From Oligoflexia bacterium (GTDB lineage Bacteria > Bdellovibrionota > JAFGOL01), in assembly GCA_016926495.1 (NCBI GenBank), contig JAFGOL010000234.1, forward strand, positions 1 to 5,125: a DNA stretch of 5,125 nt. The letters run 5' to 3'. The position numbers and the translations under genes are program-made. Under the pieces are notes generated by a model, which was given only the letters and a program-made list of their open reading frames with translations, was not told where the DNA came from and did not search any database. Positions 1-5,125 of this stretch are shown here, one piece after another (position 1 is the stretch's first letter; each line of letters starts with the position of its first letter).

Positions 1-1
1 C

Positions 2-937
2 CAGGTGATTGCTGTTGTGAATGGTGAAAAGATTACTATGAAAGACCTGAAGGAAAAATATACAGAGCTTGACAAACAACTTGAGAATCTTGAAAAACAG
101 GCTTTCAAATATAAAAAATATTACCTGGGTGAGATGGTGGAAAGCAAGCTTATCGAGCTTGAAGCGAAAAAACGCGGGATGTCGGTAGCCGATCTTTTAA
201 AAACCGAAGTTAATTCCAAAATCCAGCCCGTATCCGAAGCTGATATCAAAAAATTCGCCGAAGAAAGAAACATTCCCAAGGATCGTTTTGACGAGCTTAA
301 GCCGAGGATCAAGCAATATCTTGAAAGCCAGGGTGAGGGAAACGTGCGCAAAAGTTTTGCCGCCGCGTTAAAGAAAGCGTACAACGTTAAGTTAATGCTG
401 GCCGAGGACAAGGGGCCCGCAGTCAAGGTTGATATCACGGGTGATGATCCCGTAAGAGGAAACAAGGACGCGAGTGTTACGGTAGTGGAATTTTCCGAAT
501 TTGAATGCCCCTATTGCAGGCGCGGTGCCATGACTTTCAACAAGCTGTATCAGGAATACAAGGACAGCATCAAACATATATTCAAGCATTATCCTCTTCC
601 TTTCCACCAGCACGCCATGCTTGCGGCACAGGCGGCAATCTGCGCGCAGGACCAGGGAAAGTTTTATGAATATCACGATATCCTTTTCGAAAATAATGAC
701 AGGCTCGAAGCCGGTGACCTTGTATCATACGCGAAGAGACTGAATCTCGACTCGAAAAAATTTGAGGATTGCCTGAAGGGCGGAGCCAAAAAGGCAAAGG
801 TTGAATCCGATATGGAGCAGGGTAAAAAAATTCAGTTGTCCGGAGTTCCGGTTTTTATTATCAACGGCAGGAAACTGGTGGGAGCGGTCCCGGAAGAACA
901 GCTCAGAGAGGCCATAGAAGAGGCAATCAACGAGTGA
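2..937 (+). CDS. DsbA-family thioredoxin-fold protein with SurA-like N-terminal segment (5' partial)
   Basis: Probably a periplasmic thiol-disulfide oxidoreductase. The frame is open to the window edge. The GTG at position 5 is unlikely to be the true start, because it falls in a V-A-x-V-N-G-x-x-I-T motif that in SurA/PpiC-type chaperones follows the signal peptide; the signal peptide is presumably just outside. Numbering from that GTG, residues 1-130 are a charged, mostly helical segment resembling SurA N-terminal domains, with no PPIase domain visible. Residues about 140-305 are a DsbA/Thioredoxin_4-like fold: strand TVVEFSEFE, active site CPYC at 168-171, a helical insert containing the AAICAQDQGKF segment, and the cis-proline loop SGVPVF with Pro282. 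Two further cysteines (about 213 and in FEDCL) sit where many DsbA/BdbD relatives carry a second pair. The gene overlaps rsmG tail to tail by 11 bp. Disulfide oxidase versus isomerase activity cannot be decided from sequence. Confidence 0.88.
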   Translation, partial: QVIAVVNGEKITMKDLKEKYTELDKQLENLEKQAFKYKKYYLGEMVESKLIELEAKKRGMSVADLLKTEVNSKIQPVSEADIKKFAEERNIPKDRFDELKPRIKQYLESQGEGNVRKSFAAALKKAYNVKLMLAEDKGPAVKVDITGDDPVRGNKDASVTVVEFSEFECPYCRRGAMTFNKLYQEYKDSIKHIFKHYPLPFHQHAMLAAQAAICAQDQGKFYEYHDILFENNDRLEAGDLVSYAKRLNLDSKKFEDCLKGGAKKAKVESDMEQGKKIQLSGVPVFIINGRKLVGAVPEEQLREAIEEAINE

Positions 938-1565
938 AAACAAGCAGCCTTCGTTTGTCCCTGCTGCTTATTGAATAACTGAAATCATTTATTAAAGAAT
1001 ATTGAGGGGAGGCTTTTTGAGCCTCCCTTATTTCTTCAGATGAGTTCGGGCCCTTCATGAAATATATCTTACCGTTTTTGTTCAGCAGTTTTTCGACGCG
1101 TTTCAGCGTTTTGTCTATGGTTTCAAATGCCCTGGTTATTACCGAGTTGTATCCTTCAAGGTTGTTGTTTGATGTTATTTTATGGGGATAAATATTGATG
1201 TTTTTCAGCCCGAGCTCGGATATGGCGATATGCAGAAATTTAACCCTCTGGGGTTTGGGTTCGGCCAGCGTGACTGTCATTTCAGGATTTAATATTTTCA
1301 GCGGAATTCCGGGAAAACCCGCGCCCGTTCCTATATCAATCAGGGGTGGACCGGGTTTAACGAACCTGTCTGTAATGAGACAGTCAATATAATGCTTGAT
1401 TACCATGGATTCAAAATTATATAGTCTTGTAAGATCGCATTCAGTGTTGTATTTTCGTATCAGTTTGTGGAATTTCCACAGGGACTCAAGCTGGTTTTGA
1501 GTAAGGGAAATACCGGCTTCCCTTAAAAGTTTTTCCATATAGTGAATACCAGGTTTATTTGTCAT
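927..1565 (-). CDS. rsmG: 16S rRNA (guanine527-N7)-methyltransferase RsmG (GidB)
   Basis: Uses S-adenosylmethionine to form m7G at position 527 (E. coli numbering) of 16S rRNA, in the cytoplasm. The 212-residue length matches the family. Visible features are the N-terminal AGISLTQNQ helix region, the SAM-binding motif IDIGTGAGFPGIPL at residues 76-89, the following strand and basic segment AEPKPQRVKFL at 101-111, the ITRAF motif with the conserved Arg at 145, and the C-terminal strand near KNGKIYFMKGP. The start is uncertain. ATG at 1565 has no Shine-Dalgarno sequence. ATG codon 10 (1538) begins MEKLLREAGIS, which is close to where E. coli RsmG begins, and it leaves room for the candidate promoter at 1575-1603. 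The gene overlaps the convergent DsbA-like gene by 11 bp and diverges from the pseudouridine synthase gene after 25 bp. The family assignment is very secure. Confidence 0.95.
   Translation of the reverse strand: MTNKPGIHYMEKLLREAGISLTQNQLESLWKFHKLIRKYNTECDLTRLYNFESMVIKHYIDCLITDRFVKPGPPLIDIGTGAGFPGIPLKILNPEMTVTLAEPKPQRVKFLHIAISELGLKNINIYPHKITSNNNLEGYNSVITRAFETIDKTLKRVEKLLNKNGKIYFMKGPNSSEEIREAQKASPQYSLINDFSYSISSRDKRRLLVFTR
942..969. repeat. Inverted repeat just after the DsbA-like stop codon
   Basis: AAGCAGC at 942-948 and its exact reverse complement GCTGCTT at 963-969 can form a 7-bp stem with a 14-nt loop. It starts 5 nt after the TGA of the + strand gene and lies in the last codons of rsmG. 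No T-run follows on the + strand. On the - strand GTTTTC follows, but termination there would remove the rsmG stop codon. It is therefore more likely a 3'-end mRNA structure, or chance, than a main terminator. Confidence 0.35.
1005..1036 (+). terminator. Rho-independent terminator of the DsbA-like gene, embedded in rsmG
   Basis: GGGAGGCT (1007-1014) and AGCCTCCC (1020-1027) form a perfect 8-bp GC-rich stem with a 5-nt TTTTG loop. A G-U and an A-U pair (1006/1028, 1005/1029) can extend it, and a T-rich tail TTATTTCTT follows. The tail lies on the + strand side only, so it should stop transcripts coming from the DsbA-like gene about 70-90 bp after its stop codon. The same bases encode residues of the IREAQKASPQ stretch of RsmG on the other strand. 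Confidence 0.72.
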
Positions 1566-1568
1566 AAT
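1560..1568 (+). promoter_or_regulatory. Candidate extended -10 promoter for the RluA-family gene
   Basis: TGTCATAAT fits the extended -10 pattern TGn plus a 5/6 match to TATAAT, with only a poor -35 upstream. Initiation would fall near 1575, about 16 nt before the GTG at 1591. It overlaps the first codons of rsmG. This is a pattern match only. Confidence 0.25.
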
Positions 1569-1574
1569 TTAAGG

Positions 1575-1603
1575 AGCATAGATTATATAGGTGGATATGT
1601 CAA
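1575..1603 (-). promoter_or_regulatory. Candidate sigma70-type promoter for rsmG
   Basis: Read on the - strand, TTGACA (1598-1603, perfect -35) is followed after exactly 17 bp by TATGCT (1575-1580, a 4/6 match to the -10 that keeps the TA and the final T). Transcription would start near 1568, almost at the 1565 ATG and about 30 nt before the alternative rsmG start at 1538. The -35 lies inside the first codons of the divergent gene. A perfect TATAAT at 1582-1587 on the same strand is only 10 bp from the TTGACA and cannot pair with it at normal spacing. Confidence 0.4.
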
Positions 1604-2343
1604 AGCTCAGAATTGAATATGAGGACGAGCATATACTTGTCGTGTACAAGCCGGCAGGCCTTTTATCTCAGAAATCAAAAAAGGGTGATTTGTGCGTAAC
1701 GGATCTTGTGCATGCCTATTATAAAAGCAGGGGATACGGTTCCATGTACGCAGGGTTGATCCACAGGCTTGACCGCCCTGTCGGCGGACCCTTGCTTATT
1801 GCCAAAACCAAAAGGGCCGCCGAGCTTTTCTCAAGGGCCGTAAAAAACCGGAGAGTGCAAAAAACATATAAAGCGATAGTATTTGGTATTCCGGAGATTA
1901 CGTGCACGAGACTGGTCCATTATATCAGGAATACCGACGGCATGGTCGCAGGCATCGGAACGGAAGAGAACAGGGAATTCAAGCTGTCTGAACTGGAACT
2001 TGAGTTAATTAAAAGCGGCAGGTTCCATGATATCGCCTTATTTGAGAATTCCTTTTCCCTTGTGTCGGTAAACCTTATTACCGGCAGAAAACACCAGATA
2101 CGCGCGCAGCTTTCGGCTATAGGGCATCCCATAGTCGGAGATTCAAAGTATTTTAATATTGAAGGCGCTGAAAGGAAAAATTTTTCAGGTGAAGTATTGT
2201 CAGGGATGAATGAATGTAATTTTCTCCCCTGGGGAGAGATCGCTCTTTATTGCGATTATCTGGGTTTCAGGCACCCCCTTGACAATGGCCGGCTTGTGGA
2301 AGTCAGGATTGAATATCCCCGTCACTGGATAAAAATTCCGTAG
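1591..2343 (+). CDS. RluA-family RNA pseudouridine synthase
   Basis: Isomerises specific uridines in rRNA or tRNA to pseudouridine; the target cannot be told from sequence. The 250-residue protein is a bare catalytic domain without the N-terminal S4 domain of RluC/RluD. Seen: YEDEHILVVYKPAGLLSQ near the N-terminus, the catalytic motif HRLDRPVGG at 58-66 with Asp61 as nucleophile, TYKAIVFG at 92-99, GRKHQIRAQL at 165-174 followed by GHPIVGDSKY at 178-187, and a C-terminal IALYCDYLGFRHP segment. Apart from ALYC where relatives often have ALHA, the core is intact. The start is GTG 1591 or ATG 1597, since a TAG at 1588-1590 excludes anything earlier. AAGGAG at 1571-1576 is rather far (14 nt) from the GTG. 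The 3' end overlaps rlmE on the other strand by 41 bp. Confidence 0.93.
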   Translation: MDMSKLRIEYEDEHILVVYKPAGLLSQKSKKGDLCVTDLVHAYYKSRGYGSMYAGLIHRLDRPVGGPLLIAKTKRAAELFSRAVKNRRVQKTYKAIVFGIPEITCTRLVHYIRNTDGMVAGIGTEENREFKLSELELELIKSGRFHDIALFENSFSLVSVNLITGRKHQIRAQLSAIGHPIVGDSKYFNIEGAERKNFSGEVLSGMNECNFLPWGEIALYCDYLGFRHPLDNGRLVEVRIEYPRHWIKIP

Positions 2344-2962
2344 CCAGTATGTACATCTCGAAGGATTCCTTTCTGGAACTTTCGGGCTTTATTCTTTTAA
2401 CGTTTTTAAAAAGCTTTTTTAAGTCGTCGAAATATGTTGCGGTATCAGGTCCCTGGAAAATCTTTACCAGCATTGAACCGTTTTTTCTTAAAACCCGGGA
2501 CGCGATATTCAGTGCCTCGAGGCAAAGGTCAAGGGAGCGTTGCTGATCCTGTAATTTTATGCCGCTTGTTTTTGGGGCCATATCGCTGAGTACCAGATCG
2601 AATTTTCTGTTACCGGTGTGTTCAAGCAGCGCTGCGGGATCCATATTAAACACGCTTTCCTGAATAAATATTACTTTGGGATCATTAATGTTGATTTTGG
2701 CGATATCAATACCGATTATCCTGTCTTTTTCCGTAAGCAGGTTTGAGGCGAATTGCATCCACGATCCCGGGGAGCATCCGAGGTCGAGAACATAAAACGG
2801 TGTTATCCTGCCGGATTTGGCGGGAAAGATCCCGTACTTATTCTGTATCTCCTGCAGTTTAAAAATAGAGCGTGCCGCGTAACCCTGGTCCCTGGCCGCG
2901 TTATAAAAATGATCTCCGGGCCTTCGGGTATTTTTGTTATGCCTGCCGGCTTTCCTGCTCAT
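2303..2962 (-). CDS. rlmE: 23S rRNA (uridine2552-2'-O)-methyltransferase RlmE (FtsJ/RrmJ)
   Basis: Methylates the 2'-OH of U2552 in the A-loop of 23S rRNA, a late step of 50S assembly in E. coli. The 219 residues compare with 209 in E. coli. Seen: the substrate-binding N-terminus DHFYNAARDQGYAARSIFKL, the SAM motif VLDLGCSPGSW at 58-68, GIDI at 84-87, LSDMAPKTSG at 125-134, LVKIFQG at 165-171 and KPESSRKESFEMYILA near the end. The family's K-D-K-E catalytic tetrad is complete as Lys35, Asp127, Lys167 and Glu202. The ATG lies inside the end of rplC (26-bp overlap, different frame) and is preceded only by a weak AAAAG, so translation is probably coupled to rplC. The 3' end overlaps the convergent pseudouridine synthase gene by 41 bp. 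RlmE rather than a eukaryote-type FtsJ homologue fits the length and context. Confidence 0.95.
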   Translation of the reverse strand: MSRKAGRHNKNTRRPGDHFYNAARDQGYAARSIFKLQEIQNKYGIFPAKSGRITPFYVLDLGCSPGSWMQFASNLLTEKDRIIGIDIAKININDPKVIFIQESVFNMDPAALLEHTGNRKFDLVLSDMAPKTSGIKLQDQQRSLDLCLEALNIASRVLRKNGSMLVKIFQGPDTATYFDDLKKLFKNVKRIKPESSRKESFEMYILATEFLSSDGDIQS

Positions 2963-3641
2963 CTTTTACATAAAACGGAAAAGAAGGCTTTTTAACCGAA
3001 TCCCTTATAATTACGAGGCTGTCATACGAACCGGGTACGTCGCCCTTCACGAACAGCAGCTTCTTTTCTTTGTCGATTTTTACTATACTGAGGTTCTGGA
3101 CCGTGACATCCTTGTTCCCCATCTGGCCCGGCAGTTTTTTGTTTTTGTAAACCCTGCCCGGAGTCTGGTGCATGCCTATTGAGCCCGGTCCCCTGAAATT
3201 TTCGTGGGTCCCGTGCGTGGCGGGGCGTCCCCTGAAGTTATATCTTTTCATAACGCCGGCAAATCCCTTTCCCTTGGATTTTGAAGTAACGTCGATAAAA
3301 TCACCGTTTTCAAACTGTTCCACGGTGAGTTCGTCGCCTTCTTTGAGCGCCGAGTAAACTTCTTCGCAGAAACGGAATTCCCTAAGGTGTTTTTTAGGGC
3401 TTGCGCCTGATTTTTTATAGTGGCCGCTTTCCGGTTTATTTACTTTTTTTGCCTTTTTTTCGCCGTATCCGATTTGAAGCGAGGCATAGCCTTCCTTTTC
3501 GGCGCTTTTTTTCTGTATAACGGTACATGGACCGGCTTCTACCACTGTAACAGCGAACCTGTTCCCGTCGCCGTCAAATATCTGGGTTGTGCCGATTTTC
3601 CTTCCGAGTATACCTTTGTTAATGGGAGCGAATTTGGACAT
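2937..3641 (-). CDS. rplC: 50S ribosomal protein L3 (uL3)
   Basis: Primary rRNA-binding protein of the large subunit; its long loop reaches the peptidyl-transferase centre. Seen: N-terminal GILGRKIGTTQIFDGDG, VTVVEAGPCTVIQ, the KKHLREFRF segment, VTSKSKGKGFAGVMKRYNF, and the signature region GSIGMHQTPGRVYKNKKLPG, which keeps the glutamine (Gln159) equivalent to E. coli Gln150, the PrmB methylation site. The 234 residues exceed E. coli's 209, with about 7 extra at the N-terminus and a C-terminal tail of about 17 (KPSFPFYV onward), part of which overlaps the start of rlmE. AGGAGGT sits 4 nt before the ATG, fixing the start. The location is unusual: rplC normally lies between rpsJ and rplD in the S10 operon, but here it is first in a pair with rlmE. 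It could be the only L3 gene, relocated, or a second copy. The sequence looks functional. Confidence 0.97.
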   Translation of the reverse strand: MSKFAPINKGILGRKIGTTQIFDGDGNRFAVTVVEAGPCTVIQKKSAEKEGYASLQIGYGEKKAKKVNKPESGHYKKSGASPKKHLREFRFCEEVYSALKEGDELTVEQFENGDFIDVTSKSKGKGFAGVMKRYNFRGRPATHGTHENFRGPGSIGMHQTPGRVYKNKKLPGQMGNKDVTVQNLSIVKIDKEKKLLFVKGDVPGSYDSLVIIRDSVKKPSFPFYVKDEQESRQA

Positions 3642-3645
3642 GACT

Positions 3646-3652
3646 ACCTCCT
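3646..3652 (-). promoter_or_regulatory. Ribosome binding site of rplC
   Basis: AGGAGGT on the - strand, a full anti-Shine-Dalgarno complement, 4 nt upstream of the rplC ATG. It is by far the strongest ribosome binding site in the window, as expected for an abundant ribosomal protein, and it fixes the start codon. Confidence 0.85.
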
Positions 3653-3682
3653 GAATACCGCAAAAACTTCCGGAAAACGCCT

Positions 3683-3699
3683 GCCGGCTCCCTACCGGC
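3683..3699 (-). promoter_or_regulatory. Leader hairpin upstream of rplC
   Basis: In the 139-bp gap between the glycosyltransferase fusion gene and rplC, GCCGG and CCGGC form a 5-bp GC stem around a 7-nt loop (TAGGGAG on the - strand). A third CCGG at 3670-3673 could pair with the second one instead, giving a weaker alternative hairpin. It lies about 40 nt before the rplC start. It may be a regulatory leader structure or a weak terminator of the upstream gene; the nearby T-run is short and displaced. I cannot match it to a named ribosomal leader. Confidence 0.35.
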
Positions 3700-3746
3700 T
3701 GAAAGGTTCATTTTCCCTGTTTCGTTTTTGTCTTTTGATTGAATGA

Positions 3747-3775
3747 TATAAACAATATCAACGGTACAAAGTCAA
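3747..3775 (-). promoter_or_regulatory. Candidate sigma70-type promoter for rplC-rlmE
   Basis: Read on the - strand, TTGACT (3770-3775, a 5/6 match to the -35) and TTTATA (3747-3752, a 3/6 match to the -10) are separated by exactly 17 bp. A TATATC shifted by 2 nt is an alternative -10. Initiation near 3740 would give a leader of about 100 nt before rplC. It starts only 5 bp after the stop codon of the upstream gene, so rplC is probably transcribed on its own. Confidence 0.5.
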
Positions 3776-3780
3776 GCTTT

Positions 3781-5125
3781 TTAATTTGTTTCTTTTTCTG
3801 CTATTGCGATTACTGAAAGGCCGAACGGAGGCTTGAACAGCCTGCGTTCAAGCGGCAGGTAGTACCTGGCAAATAAGTCAAAGAGTCTTATTTCGCTTTT
3901 GGGAATGAGATCTTTATTGAATATTTTGATAAACAAAAGCCATCCTAAAAACCCCGGCATATTGTAATTGAATATTTTTTTGATCTTAAAGCCGGCGGCT
4001 TCAAGTTTTTGTTTAAGTTCCTTTTTGCTGTAGCGTCTTTTATGGCCGAGTTTCGTGTCAAGCCTGGAAAATAAAAACTTTGAAGAGGGACTCATTACCA
4101 CTAGGTTACCTTTTTCGGGGAGTATGCTGTTAAATTGTTTAAGAACAGTTACGTCGTCTTCAATATGCTCCAGTACGTTTATTGCGGTTATTGTATTATA
4201 TTTTGTATTTGATATTTCGACGGGTACTACGGAAGTCAGGTCCCATTTTTGTAATTCCACGTTAAGCGAGGTCTGGAACCTGTTTGACAGTATCGCGAGT
4301 GATGTTTTATCAATGTCGGTAGCGGTCACTTCATGCTTGTTCTTGAAAAGCGAAGTAAAACTGCCTATGCCTGCGGCAGCCTCGAGTATTCTTTGCCCGC
4401 AGTAGTCCTTTATGTTGTTGAAAATTTCCCTGTTGTAATTTACGGCCTCGCTCATCCTGTAAGTATCCTGTGTTTTAAGATCTTTTACTATCTGGCCCGG
4501 AAAAAGGTTGTATTTGAATATGTACCAGAATGCCATCAGGGCATCCCTGACGCCTATTTTTTTACCTTCCTCGTAAGTTCTGCCCGAATATGATATGGGA
4601 ACTTCGTAAATTATGCAGCCGAGGTGCGCCAGCTTTGCCGTAATTTCAGGCTCGAAGCCGAACCTGTCGGACTTGAGGCTTATTGTTTTTATAATGGAAC
4701 TCTTAAAGACCTTGTAACAGGTTTCCATGTCAGTAAGGTTCAGGTTGGAGAGAAAGTTGGACATAAGGGTGAGTATTTTGTTAATGTGAGTATGCCTGAA
4801 ATTCAGTACCCTTCTTGTTTCGCCCAGGTATCTTGAACCGAATACCACTTCGGCGTCGCCGTTAAGTATCGGGGTCAGAAGCTTGGGGTATTCGAACGGA
4901 TCGTATTCAAGATCGGCATCCTGTATCAGAAGTATGTCACCGGATGTTTCCTCGATCCCTGTTCTTAATGCAGCACCCTTGCCCTTGTTTTTTTCGTGAA
5001 GTAGCAGTCTGAAACTGGTCGAGGCAAGGTTTTTTTCAAACAGGTCCTTGTACAATATATTGCCCTGATGCTTGTTAAGCCATCTACTGAGTATGTCCCT
5101 CAGCCCATCTCCCCAGTTATTTTCA
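3781..5125 (-). CDS. Bifunctional family 2 glycosyltransferase / class I SAM-dependent methyltransferase (5' partial)
   Basis: Two-domain fusion, probably acting on a lipid-linked or surface glycan; the substrate is unknown. The frame is open to the window edge, so 447 residues are visible and the N-terminus (the first nucleotide-binding strand) is missing. The TTG at 5055 is not a credible start, because conserved residues precede it. Visible residues about 1-205 are a DPM1-like GT2 domain: WGDGLRDIL, EKNKGKGAALRTGI, the DxD metal/nucleotide motif in IQDADLEYDP (69-71), FGSRYLG, TDMETCYKVF and FGFEPEITAKL. After a linker, residues about 240-447 are a Rossmann-type methyltransferase: LEAAAGIG at 247-254, TATDID at 267-272, NVLEHIED at 316-323 and GHKRRYSKKEL near 360. 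The usual C-terminal membrane helices of DPM1-like enzymes are absent; a hydrophobic stretch MPGFLGWLLFIKIF lies within the methyltransferase. Such fusions are known in many bacteria. Confidence 0.88.
   Translation of the reverse strand, partial: ENNWGDGLRDILSRWLNKHQGNILYKDLFEKNLASTSFRLLLHEKNKGKGAALRTGIEETSGDILLIQDADLEYDPFEYPKLLTPILNGDAEVVFGSRYLGETRRVLNFRHTHINKILTLMSNFLSNLNLTDMETCYKVFKSSIIKTISLKSDRFGFEPEITAKLAHLGCIIYEVPISYSGRTYEEGKKIGVRDALMAFWYIFKYNLFPGQIVKDLKTQDTYRMSEAVNYNREIFNNIKDYCGQRILEAAAGIGSFTSLFKNKHEVTATDIDKTSLAILSNRFQTSLNVELQKWDLTSVVPVEISNTKYNTITAINVLEHIEDDVTVLKQFNSILPEKGNLVVMSPSSKFLFSRLDTKLGHKRRYSKKELKQKLEAAGFKIKKIFNYNMPGFLGWLLFIKIFNKDLIPKSEIRLFDLFARYYLPLERRLFKPPFGLSVIAIAEKETN

Noticed and set aside
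1582..1587. Perfect TATAAT on the - strand as the rsmG -10 box
   Set aside because: The matching TTGACA at 1598-1603 is only 10 bp away and no good -35 lies at 16-18 bp; the TATGCT at 1575-1580 has the correct 17-bp spacing.
2223..2237. Near-perfect palindrome TCTCCCC-T-GGGGAGA, considered as the rlmE terminator
   Set aside because: It lies 66 bp past the rlmE stop, but no T-run follows on either strand, the loop is short, and it falls within conserved coding sequence of the pseudouridine synthase gene.
2397..2423. A/T-rich inverted repeat around AAAAAGCTTTTTT, considered as a terminator for the pseudouridine synthase gene
   Set aside because: The stem is almost entirely A-T with a bulge and no GC core, and it is explained by lysine/leucine-rich RlmE codons (LKKLFKNVKR).
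3420..3746. 108-codon + strand open frame opposite rplC and its leader
   Set aside because: It is antisense to a highly conserved ribosomal protein gene, has no family resemblance, and its composition is that of a reverse-strand shadow.
5053..5055. TTG as the start codon of the glycosyltransferase fusion
   Set aside because: The frame stays open upstream to the window edge and encodes conserved GT2 sequence (GDGLRDIL), so the gene is truncated by the window.
1..5125. A mobile element, defence island, CRISPR array, tRNA or riboswitch
   Set aside because: Both strands are almost fully occupied by recognisable housekeeping or envelope genes; no direct repeat arrays, transposase motifs, cloverleaf patterns or long unexplained gaps are visible.

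Overview
The window holds six protein-coding genes packed end to end, with no RNA genes, insertion sequences or CRISPR arrays. GC content is moderate, and AGG/AGA arginine and ATA isoleucine codons are used freely. A periplasmic DsbA-type protein with a chaperone-like N-terminal segment, bacterial-type L3, and RlmE, RsmG and RluA-family enzymes point to a Gram-negative (diderm) bacterium. I cannot place the phylum from the sequence alone. A Desulfobacterota, spirochaete or candidate-phylum genome would fit.

Layout. At the left edge, on the + strand, is the 3' part of a DsbA-like thioredoxin-fold protein with a SurA-like N-terminal helical segment. It runs tail to tail into rsmG (- strand, 16S rRNA G527 methyltransferase), with an 11-bp overlap. 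A good intrinsic terminator for the DsbA gene lies inside the rsmG coding region. Only 25 bp separate rsmG from a divergent RluA-family pseudouridine synthase gene on the + strand, and candidate promoters for the two overlap there. The synthase gene then converges on rlmE (- strand, 23S rRNA Um2552 methyltransferase) with a 41-bp overlap. rlmE is the second gene of a short operon whose first gene is rplC (ribosomal protein L3), and the two overlap by 26 bp. rplC has a perfect Shine-Dalgarno sequence, a candidate sigma70-type promoter and a leader of about 100 nt containing a hairpin. At the right edge is the 3' part of a glycosyltransferase/methyltransferase fusion gene on the - strand.

How the genes work together. 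Four consecutive genes concern ribosome assembly or rRNA modification: a 16S methyltransferase, a pseudouridine synthase, a 23S 2'-O-methyltransferase and protein L3. L3 and RlmE both act on the large subunit and are translationally overlapped. The most unusual point is that rplC is not followed by rplD or preceded by rpsJ, so L3 has been moved out of, or copied from, the S10 operon. The flanking DsbA-like and glycosyltransferase/methyltransferase genes concern the cell envelope and have no evident link to the ribosomal genes. I see no convincing new defence or mobile system. The notable features are the gene arrangement and the overlapping regulatory signals.
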